64,000 nt of DNA, taken from the NCBI GenBank assembly GCA_964393405.1, contig CAYMTR010000005.1:41197-105196 (forward strand), written 5' to 3'. Below the pieces are notes generated by a model that did not search any database, was not told the origin of the DNA, and worked only from the letters and a program-made list of their open reading frames with translations. The translations under genes and the position numbers were made by a program. The stretch comes from CAYMTR01 sp964393405 (GTDB taxonomy: Bacteria > Bacteroidota > Bacteroidia > Bacteroidales > Prolixibacteraceae). Shown piece by piece: positions 34,167 through 42,436 of this stretch; positions within the stretch are counted from its first letter, which is position 1; the number at the start of each line of letters is the position of its first letter.

Positions 34167-34477
34167 ATATTATTATAATTATTACCTTTTTAACTTATTT
34201 AAAAACAAAAATTAAACAATATTCTCTAATTTTACTAAATATTCAGTAAAAACACCCAAAAATATTACTTTTATAATACAAAATGCAAAATTTCCTCTTT
34301 AATTGAAAAAAAAGTGCTTTATATTATTTTTAACTTCTGATTGATAATAATAAGAAATTCATTTTTCTTAAATTGGGCTTATAACATATTTTAATAATGA
34401 TGCGTCGTTTAAGGAAAACATTAAAGATCATTTATAAATTAGCAGAATAATAATCATGCTATTAAAAATATTGAAAA
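34167..34477. other. Divergent intergenic region, asnA / aldo-keto reductase
   Basis: This 311-bp, very AT-rich gap has no supported gene. It holds the inverted repeat at 34230-34251 described separately and TTAATTTTTG (minus strand, 34215-34206), a near -7 element for asnA. A 17-codon ORF at 34397-34450 is probably chance. Confidence 0.35.
34230..34251. promoter_or_regulatory. Inverted repeat, candidate operator of asnA
   Basis: TTTTACT (34230-34236) and AGTAAAA (34245-34251) form a perfect 7-bp dyad with an 8-base AT spacer. It lies 64 bp upstream of the asnA ATG, and its near edge is 14 bp from a -7-like TTAATTTTTG, so it would cover the -33 region. Lrp/AsnC proteins bind AT-rich dyads, and one is encoded at 35503-35982. 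Confidence 0.35.
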
Positions 34478-35467
34478 ATGAAATATAGACAATTAGGCAA
34501 AACCGGGTTTGAAATTTCTGAAATAAGCCTTGGCACTTGGCAGGTTGGTGGTCGTTGGGGTAAGCCTTTTGATTTTAAAAATGCTGAAACCATCTTGAAT
34601 GAAGCTGTTGACAATGGTATAAATTTCATCGATACTGCCGATGTTTACGGTGATGGTAATGGAGAAAGTGAACACGCTGTAGGAAAATTAATCCGAAGCC
34701 GTTCAGAACAAATATATGTAGCTACCAAATGCGGTAGAAGGTTAAATCCTCACACCAATGAGGCTTACACTCCTCAGGCATTACGCAAATTTGTTGAAGA
34801 CAGCCTTAAAAACTTACAAATTGATACTATCGACCTTATTCAATTGCACTGCCCTCCAACTGAGGTTTATTACAGACCTGAGGTTTTTGCTGAATTCGAT
34901 AAACTTATTGGAGAAGGTAAAATCCGTAAACTGGGAGTTAGTGTTGAGAAAGTTGAAGAAGCGCTTAAAGCCATTCAATACGACAATGTTAATACGGTGC
35001 AAATAATCTTTAACATGTTCCGTCAAAGACCTTCAGAACTCTTTTTTGAACAAGCCCAAAAACGAAACATTGGTATTATTGTTAGAGTCCCTCTTGCAAG
35101 TGGTCTGTTGAGTGGAAAATTCTCAAAACAAACAAGCTTCTTACCGGGTGACCACCGTCAGTTTAACCGCAACGGTGAAGCATTCGATAAAGGTGAAACA
35201 TTTTCAGGAATTGATTACGAAACCGGACTTGAAGCTGTTGAAGAACTTAAAAAGGCCTTCCCAAATGAAAACCTTTCATTAATTGCCTTGCGCTGGATAC
35301 TCTCATTCAAGGCTGTAAGTTGTGTGATACCAGGCGCTTCAAATGCAGATCAGCTGAAATCGAATATCAGTGCTTCTGAGTTAGAACCGCTAACTACAGC
35401 TCAAAAAGATAATGTTGAAATTGTTTACGATAAATACATAAAAAAATTAGTCCACCAACTTTGGTAG
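34478..35467 (+). CDS. Aldo/keto reductase
   Basis: The 329-residue NAD(P)H-dependent TIM-barrel enzyme has the full catalytic tetrad: Asp52 and Tyr57 (FIDTADVYG), Lys84 (ATKCGRR) and His124 (IQLHCPP). The C-terminal cofactor loop LRWILSFKAVSCVIPGASN is present. It reduces aldehydes or ketones in the cytoplasm. The GDGNGESEHAVGKLI segment places it among YajO/Tas-like AKRs, but the substrate is unknown. It converges on the AsnC-type regulator gene. Confidence 0.92.
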   Translation: MKYRQLGKTGFEISEISLGTWQVGGRWGKPFDFKNAETILNEAVDNGINFIDTADVYGDGNGESEHAVGKLIRSRSEQIYVATKCGRRLNPHTNEAYTPQALRKFVEDSLKNLQIDTIDLIQLHCPPTEVYYRPEVFAEFDKLIGEGKIRKLGVSVEKVEEALKAIQYDNVNTVQIIFNMFRQRPSELFFEQAQKRNIGIIVRVPLASGLLSGKFSKQTSFLPGDHRQFNRNGEAFDKGETFSGIDYETGLEAVEELKKAFPNENLSLIALRWILSFKAVSCVIPGASNADQLKSNISASELEPLTTAQKDNVEIVYDKYIKKLVHQLW

Positions 35468-35502
35468 AAAAATAAATTGCTAATCAAGTTAATATAGAAG
35501 CT

Positions 35503-35982
35503 TTATTTAATTGGAACTTGTCTCTCAAATTCTATTTCAAGAGACATGAAAGTTTCAGTTCTGGCAATTCCCTCAATTTTCTGAAACTCTTCATCGATAA
35601 GCTGTTTTAAATGCTTGTTTGTCTTGGTTTGAATCTTCAGGAAAATAGCATATTGTCCTGTTGTATAATGACATTCTATTATTTCAGGTATTTCTAAAAG
35701 TTGTTTAACCACCTCCTTGTGGAAGCTTGCTTTTTCAAGATAAATTCCCATAAAAGCACAGGTATTATATCCTAACTTTTCAGGACTTACTTTAAATTCA
35801 GAACCGGATATAACACCTACATTTAAAAGGCGTTGCACTCTCTGATGAATGGCAGCACCTGACACTCCGCATTCCCTGGCAACCTCAAGAAAAGGTATCC
35901 TGGCATTTTTTGTAATAAGCCTTAAAATTTTCTGATCAAGTTCATCAATATTTTTACTCTGATATAATACTTCTTCGTTCAT
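35503..35982 (-). CDS. Lrp/AsnC family transcriptional regulator
   Basis: The 159-residue protein has an N-terminal helix-turn-helix (LDQKILRLITKNARIPFLEVARECGVSGAAIHQRVQRL) and a C-terminal ligand-binding RAM domain (about 75-150). Members sense amino acids and act as octamers that wrap DNA. The nearest amino-acid gene is asnA, 1.3 kb away beyond the aldo-keto reductase, so asparagine control is plausible but unproven. CATTTTTG-AG lies just before the ATG, again near the -7 pattern. Confidence 0.92.
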   Translation of the reverse strand: MNEEVLYQSKNIDELDQKILRLITKNARIPFLEVARECGVSGAAIHQRVQRLLNVGVISGSEFKVSPEKLGYNTCAFMGIYLEKASFHKEVVKQLLEIPEIIECHYTTGQYAIFLKIQTKTNKHLKQLIDEEFQKIEGIARTETFMSLEIEFERQVPIK

Positions 35983-36107
35983 CTCAAAAATGATTAGTTT
36001 AAAAATTGTAATTTAAATGTATTAATAAATTACAAATAATAAAAAAAAGAAGATAAAATGATTTAAAAAAAAATCAATCTTTAAGAATTTGTTGCTTTAA
36101 ATGATAA

Positions 36108-37193
36108 TTAAAGTCTCTTTCTCTCTCTTCCTAATGCATCAGCAAGAATCATTGCACTAAGAACTTTTTCAGAAGTCATAATTCCCACTTCGTGATGAAT
36201 ACTGTCCTTTGAGTCACATGCTTTTATTGCCGCCGGCATAATCGAATCCCTATCATAAGAATCAATTCCCAAATCTGAAAATGTAGTTGGCAAACCAATT
36301 TCTTCACAAAATGAATAAACAGTATTTATTTCTTTCGGGTCGGCATCTGTTAAATGTAAGCTCGTTAATAGGCCAAATGCGACCTTTTCTCCATGATATG
36401 AAGAGTGAGTCTCCTCCAGGGCTGTAAGTCCGTTATGGATCGCGTGTGCTGCTGCTAAGCCTGAGCTCTCAAATCCAATCCCGCTTAAAAGTATGTTTGC
36501 CTCAACTATATGATTAAAGGCTGGAGTAACAATTCCATTTTCACATGCAATCTTGGCTGACTTACCGTAAAGCAATAATGTATCGTAACATAGTTTTGCA
36601 AGATTTAAACCTGTCATTGTGCTGTAACCGCCGCATTCATTCAACGAAACAGTTCTTTCGCATGATCGTGCTTCAAACCAAGTTGCAAGAGCATCTCCCA
36701 TCCCTGAAACCAGAAAACTCACAGGAGATTTTGCTATAATATTCAAGTCTACAAGCACAACCTGAGGATTCATTTTTTGATAATAAACAGATTCAAATAT
36801 TCCGTCTTTGCTATAAATTACAGCACATCCGCTACACGGAGCATCAGTTGATGCTATTGTCGGAACTATTATAACAGGAATATTAGCTCTATCTGATGCA
36901 ATCTTTACGGTATCAATTGTTTTGCCCCCTCCCATTCCAATAAGAACATCAATTTTGCTCTTAAGAATAATATCCGAAATCCTTCTAATTTCATCTTCAC
37001 AGCATTCACCCTTGAATTCTTCAATTTCTATATCATCAAAATTATACTTAGGGAGAATATTTTTCTTAACAGTTGGAGAAGCAACAATAAGTCCATTCTT
37101 ACCTAATAACCTGACCAACTCAGGTAATTCTTTTAATGAATTTTCTCCTTGAATGTATTTTCCGGGAAAGACAGCCTTATAATATTTATTCAT
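36108..37193 (-). CDS. Glycerol dehydrogenase-like iron/zinc-containing alcohol dehydrogenase
   Basis: The 361-residue protein matches the GldA branch of family III dehydrogenases: FPGKYIQGENSLKELPELV at the start, the NAD-binding GMGGGKTIDTVK, VPTIASTDAPCSGCAVIY, and metal ligands in SGMGDALATWFEARSC (Asp) and AAAHAIHNGLTALEETHSSYHGEKVAFG (two His). It should interconvert glycerol and dihydroxyacetone or a similar diol. The ATG at 37193 is chosen because an upstream ATG (37241) adds residues unlike the family. Confidence 0.88.
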   Translation of the reverse strand: MNKYYKAVFPGKYIQGENSLKELPELVRLLGKNGLIVASPTVKKNILPKYNFDDIEIEEFKGECCEDEIRRISDIILKSKIDVLIGMGGGKTIDTVKIASDRANIPVIIVPTIASTDAPCSGCAVIYSKDGIFESVYYQKMNPQVVLVDLNIIAKSPVSFLVSGMGDALATWFEARSCERTVSLNECGGYSTMTGLNLAKLCYDTLLLYGKSAKIACENGIVTPAFNHIVEANILLSGIGFESSGLAAAHAIHNGLTALEETHSSYHGEKVAFGLLTSLHLTDADPKEINTVYSFCEEIGLPTTFSDLGIDSYDRDSIMPAAIKACDSKDSIHHEVGIMTSEKVLSAMILADALGRERKRL

Positions 37194-37259
37194 CAGTTTA
37201 AATTGTTGATATTTGACATTCCCCTCACTACAAATCCACACCTAATTTATAAAATAATT

Positions 37260-37655
37260 CTATTTCAAAAATGGATTATACGCAATCTCCCAAAGGTTTC
37301 CATCAGGATCGGAAATATAACTGCTATACCCTCCCCAGAAAACATTTTGAGGCTCTTTTACAATTTTAACTCCTTTATTTCTTAAATCGTCAATGATTTC
37401 ATCAACCTCCTCTTTACTATTAACGTTGCTGGAAATCGTAAACCCCCTAAATCCACTACCAAAAGGTTCAATATTTGCATCATCAGCCAACTCAATAAGA
37501 GAAAAAAGTGATAAATGAATCCCATTAAGTTCGTAAAATATAATATGTTCCTGACTCAATTCGGAGCGCTTCCAACCAAGCTTATTTTCATAAAAATCAA
37601 TCGAAGCGTTTAGATCATTTGCACCTAAAGTTATGAAAGTAATATTTTGTACCAT
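37260..37655 (-). CDS. VOC (glyoxalase/bleomycin-resistance) family protein
   Basis: The 131-residue protein has the two beta-alpha-beta-beta-beta modules of the vicinal-oxygen-chelate fold: ITFITLGANDLNASIDFYENKLGWK and IYELNGIHLSLFS first, then IDDLRNKGVKIVKEPQNVFWGGYSSYISDPDGNLWEIAYNP. Potential metal ligands include the Glu in LWEIAYNP. The reaction cannot be assigned. It lies 66 bp upstream of the glycerol dehydrogenase-like gene on the same strand. Confidence 0.88.
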   Translation of the reverse strand: MVQNITFITLGANDLNASIDFYENKLGWKRSELSQEHIIFYELNGIHLSLFSLIELADDANIEPFGSGFRGFTISSNVNSKEEVDEIIDDLRNKGVKIVKEPQNVFWGGYSSYISDPDGNLWEIAYNPFLK

Positions 37656-37735
37656 TTGATTAATTTGTGTTAGTTAAACAAATTCACTTTAGGTAATATA
37701 GCTCCTTCGGATGATATAAGCTATTAATTTTAAAA

Positions 37736-38167
37736 CTATTTCAATTTCATTTTATATTCAATAACTCTAATCGCATCGTCAACTTGCATTTCATTTTCAA
37801 TTTTTATAATCATTGGAATTAATTTCCCAATCGCTTTAGATTTTCCAAAGTCTTCTTTAACCTTTTCATCAATTTCGAGGTCGTCTATCCCCTGAAGATT
37901 CTTTTCTGAAAAATAAAAAACAACCCTAAAATATGAATCCCAAACAGATAGCCAGAATACTGTCTTCTTTTTAAAAACATTTTTACACAACCAAGCTTTC
38001 CCGTCATTATAATACCTCCACTCTGATATAATTCCAAAATCGGCCTTTGTTATTATGCCCATTAATTTATCGTAGGCCTTAAAACTTGGACCCAATTCAT
38101 GCAACAAGACTTCGTTTGTTGGAATAATATTTGGGTCATTTAACTTAGGTTTTAAATCTGTACTCAT
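37736..38167 (-). CDS. DUF3788 family protein
   Basis: The 143-residue soluble protein fits DUF3788: LNDPNIIPTNEVLLHELG at the N-terminus, EWRYYNDGKAWLCKNVFKKKTVFWLSVWDSYF in the middle and a KLIPMIIKIENEMQVDDA tail. The fold resembles small-molecule or DUF1801-like domains. Function is unknown. It is flanked by same-strand genes with gaps of about 80-90 bp, so it may be an independent unit. Confidence 0.8.
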   Translation of the reverse strand: MSTDLKPKLNDPNIIPTNEVLLHELGPSFKAYDKLMGIITKADFGIISEWRYYNDGKAWLCKNVFKKKTVFWLSVWDSYFRVVFYFSEKNLQGIDDLEIDEKVKEDFGKSKAIGKLIPMIIKIENEMQVDDAIRVIEYKMKLK

Positions 38168-38256
38168 TCTTAAATAAATTATTTGATTAACAACAATTCA
38201 ATTTGCTCAAGTAAAATTAAAGACCTTTTATGACAACCCTATGTCAGTAATAAATA

Positions 38257-39129
38257 TTAAAAGTTGAATTTCTTTAGTTCATCTTTTAAGCTATCCGAAA
38301 TCTCTAAGAGTGGAAGTCTGACTTCCTGACTGGAAATTAAGCTCTTTTCAAACAAACAATATTTTAGTGGCGAAGGATTCGGTTCTTTAAAAAGCAAGGG
38401 AATAAAACACTCTATCTGTTTCCATATTTTTAATGCATCTTTCTGATTGTTAGATGACATCAACTTAAATATCTCAACAAATTTTTCAGTTTCAAGATGA
38501 GCTGCTGCCAAAATACCTCCATCACCTCCAAGTGCCAGATTTATGTAATAAAGCACATCTTCACCTGTAAGTACAGAAAATCCTTCGGGTCTGTTAAAAA
38601 TCAATTCCATTGTCTGAAGAACGTTTCCACAAGAGTCTTTTACTCCAACAATGTTATTTAATTCAGCCAGTTTTAAAAGAGTTTCATTTTCAATGTTTCT
38701 GCCTGTACGGTGAGGAATATTATAAATTACAATATTTAGATCAGTCGACTCAGAAATTGCTTTAAAATGTTCATATATACCCCTCTGGTCTGGCTTATTA
38801 TAATAAGGACAAACAGATAGAATTCCGTCAAGTTTATATTTCTCAAAAATTTTCAGCTGTTTTATTACTTTATTAGTATTATTTGCTCCCAAACCCATAT
38901 AAACAGGAACTCTGTTATTATTGAGCTCAATAGTCTTAGCCACTAATTCTTCCAATTCGTATTCTTCAATTGTTGGGCACTCCCCGGTTGTTCCATTAGG
39001 AATGATTCCTGAAATACCCTTCGGAATATAAAAATTTATCAATCTCTCATAAGACTTGAAATCGATTTTACCATTATAAAACGGGGTAATAATTGGGAGC
39101 CAAACTCCTTTTAATCTGTTCATATTCAT
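38257..39129 (-). CDS. dapA: 4-hydroxy-tetrahydrodipicolinate synthase (DapA-like)
   Basis: The 290-residue TIM-barrel aldolase of the DHDPS/NAL family has the Schiff-base Lys in VGVKDSCGN, the Tyr of IVIYNIPHRTGRN with the Arg typical of true DapA, and the GTTGECPTIEEYE pyruvate-binding motif. It would condense pyruvate with aspartate semialdehyde in lysine and diaminopimelate synthesis. The family has many related aldolases, so a sugar-acid aldolase role is possible given the unusual neighbours. It starts 9 bases after the 324-residue unknown gene, suggesting co-transcription. Confidence 0.85.
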   Translation of the reverse strand: MNMNRLKGVWLPIITPFYNGKIDFKSYERLINFYIPKGISGIIPNGTTGECPTIEEYELEELVAKTIELNNNRVPVYMGLGANNTNKVIKQLKIFEKYKLDGILSVCPYYNKPDQRGIYEHFKAISESTDLNIVIYNIPHRTGRNIENETLLKLAELNNIVGVKDSCGNVLQTMELIFNRPEGFSVLTGEDVLYYINLALGGDGGILAAAHLETEKFVEIFKLMSSNNQKDALKIWKQIECFIPLLFKEPNPSPLKYCLFEKSLISSQEVRLPLLEISDSLKDELKKFNF

Positions 39130-39138
39130 TATTATAAA

Positions 39139-40113
39139 TTACTTCTTATTTTCTTCTATTCTTTTTAAAATTCTACATACGATGAAAGTCAACCATAATG
39201 AAGGTTCTTTTTTTTGTCCAAACTCCCAACCCTTCCACGCTTTCCACTCCGACTCAGGAGTGTATAACCCCGAACTATCGGCCTTGTTGCGAATCAACTC
39301 TACTAAACCTAAAAATCTTTCATCACTAACGGCATAATTAAAATTTGATAATGTATCTGCAAAATGAATTATATCATACCAAATCATTGGAGCTTTTAAT
39401 TTTCTAAAGTCATTACCCATATAGAATAAGTACGGATGTACTTCCTTGCTCCTCTCCCAAAGATCTAAAAGGACATTAATTGATTCAATGGCGTTTTCGG
39501 ATTCTCTGTCATCTTTAAATAAACTCATTAATTTTAACATTAACAAAGTAGAGTATGGACAAGGATCTCCTTTTTTGCCAGGGCCACGGAATCGGCCAAG
39601 CTCTTCTGAAACCTTACATTGATAACCATTACCTCCAAATAAACCTATCAAAAAATTCTTCGCCTTAATAACATTTTCATCTTGAGTCAAACCAAGTTTC
39701 GCCAAACTATAAACAATAGTAGGGGCATCGCACAACGACCATGCAAACTGATCTTTGCCGGAACCTCCGAAATGCACAGGAATATTTGTTAAAACCTGAA
39801 AAACACCCTCTTTTGATGTATTTTTAAATATATTTTCGATTATTTGATTAATTCCTGAATCATTGATGTTAACTCCAATATCAGCAATAAATGAAAGTTT
39901 ATGAATTAATAAATCTGCCTTTTTATGATTGTTTAAAACACACCCTGGCCATTCAAGTAAATCTTCTATTAGAGAAGATATTTGGGGATGAGCAATCATT
40001 TTATCTCTTGCCGAGATAACATTCGATGAGTCTTCTTGTTCGCTCAACAAATCAACCCTGGTTCTATATTCAACCCAAGGATCGCCATTTAACAATTTTG
40101 AAACAGGCATCAA
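39139..40113 (-). CDS. Unknown protein with an alpha/alpha-toroid-like pattern, 324 aa
   Basis: I do not recognise this family by name. The protein starts MMPVSKLLNGDPWVEYRTRVDLL, a 'GDPxxxYRTRxDLL' opening seen in proteins with repeated helical pairs. Repeats of 'LxxLxxxxxxxG...QCKVSEELGRFRGPGKKGDPCPYSTLLMLKLM' type recall the alpha/alpha toroids of prenyltransferases and squalene cyclases. It has no signal peptide. It sits between dapA (9 bp) and the Cys-rich gene (9 bp), so the three are probably one operon. Confidence 0.65.
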   Translation of the reverse strand: MMPVSKLLNGDPWVEYRTRVDLLSEQEDSSNVISARDKMIAHPQISSLIEDLLEWPGCVLNNHKKADLLIHKLSFIADIGVNINDSGINQIIENIFKNTSKEGVFQVLTNIPVHFGGSGKDQFAWSLCDAPTIVYSLAKLGLTQDENVIKAKNFLIGLFGGNGYQCKVSEELGRFRGPGKKGDPCPYSTLLMLKLMSLFKDDRESENAIESINVLLDLWERSKEVHPYLFYMGNDFRKLKAPMIWYDIIHFADTLSNFNYAVSDERFLGLVELIRNKADSSGLYTPESEWKAWKGWEFGQKKEPSLWLTFIVCRILKRIEENKK

Positions 40114-40122
40114 AATATTAAC

Positions 40123-40362
40123 TTAGACTTTACTCAAATTATACTTTGCAGCAATTTGTTCGATTGTATATGTTGTATTAGGCAGCAAATCAGGAGGACA
40201 GAAACCGAATTCATTTTTAGTCATATATCGCTTACACGTACTCCATTTTTCATCACCTGCTTCACAAAAAAGTTTCTTGTAAGCCTGCGATGTCATTTCT
40301 TTACCAGTCAATATACCGTTGAATATTGGACATATCTCATAATTAGGGCATAAACCTTCCAT
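40123..40362 (-). CDS. Small Cys-rich protein, 79 aa
   Basis: The protein reads MEGLCPNYEICPIFNGILTG, then FCEAGDEKWSTCKRYM, then FGFCPPDLLPNTTYTIEQIA. Five cysteines (residues 5, 11, 33, 43 and 55) in a C-x5-C...C-x9-C pattern could bind a zinc ion or iron-sulfur cluster. I recall similar small proteins in anaerobes but know no function. It is the first gene of the presumed operon with the 324-residue protein and dapA. Confidence 0.68.
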   Translation of the reverse strand: MEGLCPNYEICPIFNGILTGKEMTSQAYKKLFCEAGDEKWSTCKRYMTKNEFGFCPPDLLPNTTYTIEQIAAKYNLSKV

Positions 40363-40534
40363 ACAATACGATTTTAAATTATTTCTCGAATTTCAATGCT
40401 TCGATATCTTTCGAAGAGAAATAAAATTAAGTAAAAAAACGCAAAGTGCGGCTTTAATAGAAGATGAATTTCAATATCCGGAAACAAACAAATGTCAAAG
40501 AGGAGTTTGATTAGTGATTGAACTATACCTGAAC

Positions 40535-40590
40535 CGTACCACATTCGTCCTTTCTCCCTTTATAAAGGGAGAAAGGACGAATGTGGTACG
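40535..40590. repeat. Perfect 56-bp palindrome without a spacer
   Basis: Positions 40535-40562 are the exact reverse complement of 40563-40590: each arm is 28 bp and the centre is TTTA|TAAA. The arm begins CGTACCACATTCGTCC and continues TTTCTCCC. The next base pair outwards does not match. It is much richer in G+C than its surroundings and is not followed by a T-run, so it is not a simple terminator. Confidence 0.95.
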
Positions 40591-40695
40591 AATATGGTAT
40601 GAATCATTCCCCTATTTGACTCTTGCTGATTTATGTCTTAAGCAATTTCAAAATTGTTTGAATACTGTATACCTTTTTCAGTAAAAAACACGATA

Positions 40696-40703
40696 TATTT
40701 TTG
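40696..40703 (+). promoter_or_regulatory. -7 element of folE
   Basis: TATTTTTG matches TAnnTTTG; transcription should start about 40708 and leave a leader of some 23 bases before ATG 40731. The -33 region at the right distance is TTTT rather than TTTG. The element lies inside the possible 5' extension of the reading frame (TTG at 40701), which supports the downstream ATG. Confidence 0.45.
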
Positions 40704-40730
40704 TTAATTTGTTTTATCAAAAATGAAAAG

Positions 40731-41354
40731 ATGGAAATAACCTTAGAAAATGAAGGTGGAAACTACTCTAAAACAGAGAAATTTGATACCGAAACAACAA
40801 ACAGACTATCAGAGCTATATAAAGAAGCAATTCAGCTGCTTGGTGAAAATCCGGACAGAGAGGGGCTTATAAAAACTCCTCAACGAGTAGCAAAATCAAT
40901 GCAGTTTCTTCTTCATGGTTACGATATGGATCCTGAGAAAATATTAAAATCAGCAATTTTTAAAGAAGAATACAGGCAGATGGTTGTTGTTAAAGACATT
41001 GAACTATTTTCAATGTGCGAGCATCATATGCTGCCATTTATTGGTAAGGCCCATGTTGCCTATATACCAAACGGCTATATAACCGGATTAAGCAAAATTG
41101 CAAGGGTGGTAGAAGCATTTTCCAGAAGGCTGCAAGTTCAGGAAAGGCTGACTACCCAGATTAAAGAATGCATCAACAGCACGCTTCAACCACTTGGAGT
41201 AGCTGTAGTCATTGAAGCACAGCATCTTTGCATGCAAATGAGGGGTGTTCAGAAACAACATTCTGTAACAACAACTTCTGATTTTACAGGAATATTTTTG
41301 AAAGAGCCAACCAGGCAAGAATTTCTGAAAATAATAAGCAGCAAACTTCATTAA
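40731..41354 (+). CDS. folE: GTP cyclohydrolase I
   Basis: The 207-residue enzyme converts GTP to dihydroneopterin triphosphate, the first step of folate and pterin synthesis. Zinc ligands and signatures are all present: SMCEHHMLPFIGKAHVAYIP, ITGLSKIARVVEAFSRRLQVQERLT and AQHLCMQMRGV. The ATG at 40731 is preferred over the upstream TTG because of the promoter position and family length. It precedes the Zn-dehydrogenase gene by 26 bp. Confidence 0.96.
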   Translation: MEITLENEGGNYSKTEKFDTETTNRLSELYKEAIQLLGENPDREGLIKTPQRVAKSMQFLLHGYDMDPEKILKSAIFKEEYRQMVVVKDIELFSMCEHHMLPFIGKAHVAYIPNGYITGLSKIARVVEAFSRRLQVQERLTTQIKECINSTLQPLGVAVVIEAQHLCMQMRGVQKQHSVTTTSDFTGIFLKEPTRQEFLKIISSKLH

Positions 41355-41380
41355 AAACTCATTCCGGGATATCCTAAACC

Positions 41381-42346
41381 ATGAAAGCTCTGTACTTTGA
41401 CAAAGAACTTAAATATATTGACGACTATCTTAAGCCTGAGCCTTTGGATGGAGAAGCCTTAATAAAGGTTATTCTGGCAGGTATTTGTAATACAGACCTG
41501 GAGATTATCAAAGGGTACATGAATTTTAAAGGGATACCGGGACATGAGTTTGTAGGAGTTGTGGAAAAAATCAATGGCGATGATAAAAGTCTGCTCAATA
41601 AAAGAGTTGTTGGGGACATTAATTGCTCATGCCAAAAGTCTGATTGTGTATATTGCTCAAGTAAACTTGGAAGGCACTGTCCGGAAAGAAAGACCCTTGG
41701 GATTTCAAATAAAGATGGGTGTTTTGCAGAATATATTACCCTTCCATTAAAAAATTTGTACGAAGTTGCAGAAGCTGTTTCAAATGAAAATGCTGTATTT
41801 ACTGAGCCTTTAGCGGCAGGATTTGAAATACTTGAACAAATAGAAATTAGCCCAAATAAAGAAATTCTTATTGTTGGTGACGGCAAACTTGGGCTTTTAA
41901 TCAATCATGCAATATCGACCACGGGGGCTAAAATTACTCATGTAGGTAAACATCAAGAAAAATTAGACCTTATACAATCACGGAGCTGTAAGAAAATTTT
42001 AGCAGACCAGCTTAATGACACAAAATTCGATATAACAATTGAAGCAACGGGCAGTATTTCAGGTTTTCAGTATTCAGTTCAACACACTAAACCCCGAGGC
42101 ACACTTGTTCTTAAAAGCACACTTGCTGAAAACCAAATAATTGACCTTTCACCTGTAGTGGTAAACGAAATAACAATAGTTGGTTCAAGGTGCGGTTTAT
42201 TTCCGCCGGCGCTTGATTATTTATCAAAGGGAACCGATTTTAGTTCAATTATCAGTAATATTTTCCCGCTTGAAGATTGGGAAGAGGCATTCCAGACTGC
42301 AAGACTGAGCAGTTCTAATAAAGTATTGATTGATTTTAGGAATTGA
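41381..42346 (+). CDS. Zinc-type medium-chain alcohol dehydrogenase
   Basis: The 321-residue MDR protein has the catalytic zinc site GICNTDLE (Cys) and IPGHEFVGVVE (His-Glu), a structural-zinc lobe with Cys residues (CSCQKSDCVYC...HCPER), and a short Rossmann part (IVGDGKLGLLI). The NAD(P)-binding motif GDGKLG is a variant of GxGxxG. Substrate is unknown. It is likely co-transcribed with folE, although no biochemical link is evident. Confidence 0.88.
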   Translation: MKALYFDKELKYIDDYLKPEPLDGEALIKVILAGICNTDLEIIKGYMNFKGIPGHEFVGVVEKINGDDKSLLNKRVVGDINCSCQKSDCVYCSSKLGRHCPERKTLGISNKDGCFAEYITLPLKNLYEVAEAVSNENAVFTEPLAAGFEILEQIEISPNKEILIVGDGKLGLLINHAISTTGAKITHVGKHQEKLDLIQSRSCKKILADQLNDTKFDITIEATGSISGFQYSVQHTKPRGTLVLKSTLAENQIIDLSPVVVNEITIVGSRCGLFPPALDYLSKGTDFSSIISNIFPLEDWEEAFQTARLSSSNKVLIDFRN

Positions 42347-42436
42347 TCATTCACTCTATACATTTTAAAATAATGAAGACTTCTGAATAGGGATTTGATT
42401 ATAATATCCGATATTTGAGTTAGAAAATTTAACCTT

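Larger units (their letters stand above)
40363..40730. other. Intergenic region containing the 56-bp palindrome
   Basis: This gap between the divergent Cys-rich gene and folE holds the palindrome at 40535-40590 and, next to it, an 11-bp near-direct repeat (GAATGTGGTAC / GAATATGGTAT, 40579-40602). The folE -7 element is at 40696-40703. I see no gene in it. Confidence 0.6.

Noticed and set aside
34397..34450. 17-codon ORF upstream of the aldo-keto reductase, possible leader peptide
   Set aside because: It lacks a ribosome site, regulatory codon run or attenuator hairpin; it is likely chance in AT-rich DNA.
37194..37241. N-terminal extension of the glycerol dehydrogenase-like protein
   Set aside because: The residues before MNKYYKAVFPGKYIQGE do not fit the family; the ATG at 37193 is the normal position.
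40535..40590. Palindrome as a rho-independent terminator for the Cys-rich gene or folE
   Set aside because: It lies upstream of both divergent genes, has no loop and no T-run.
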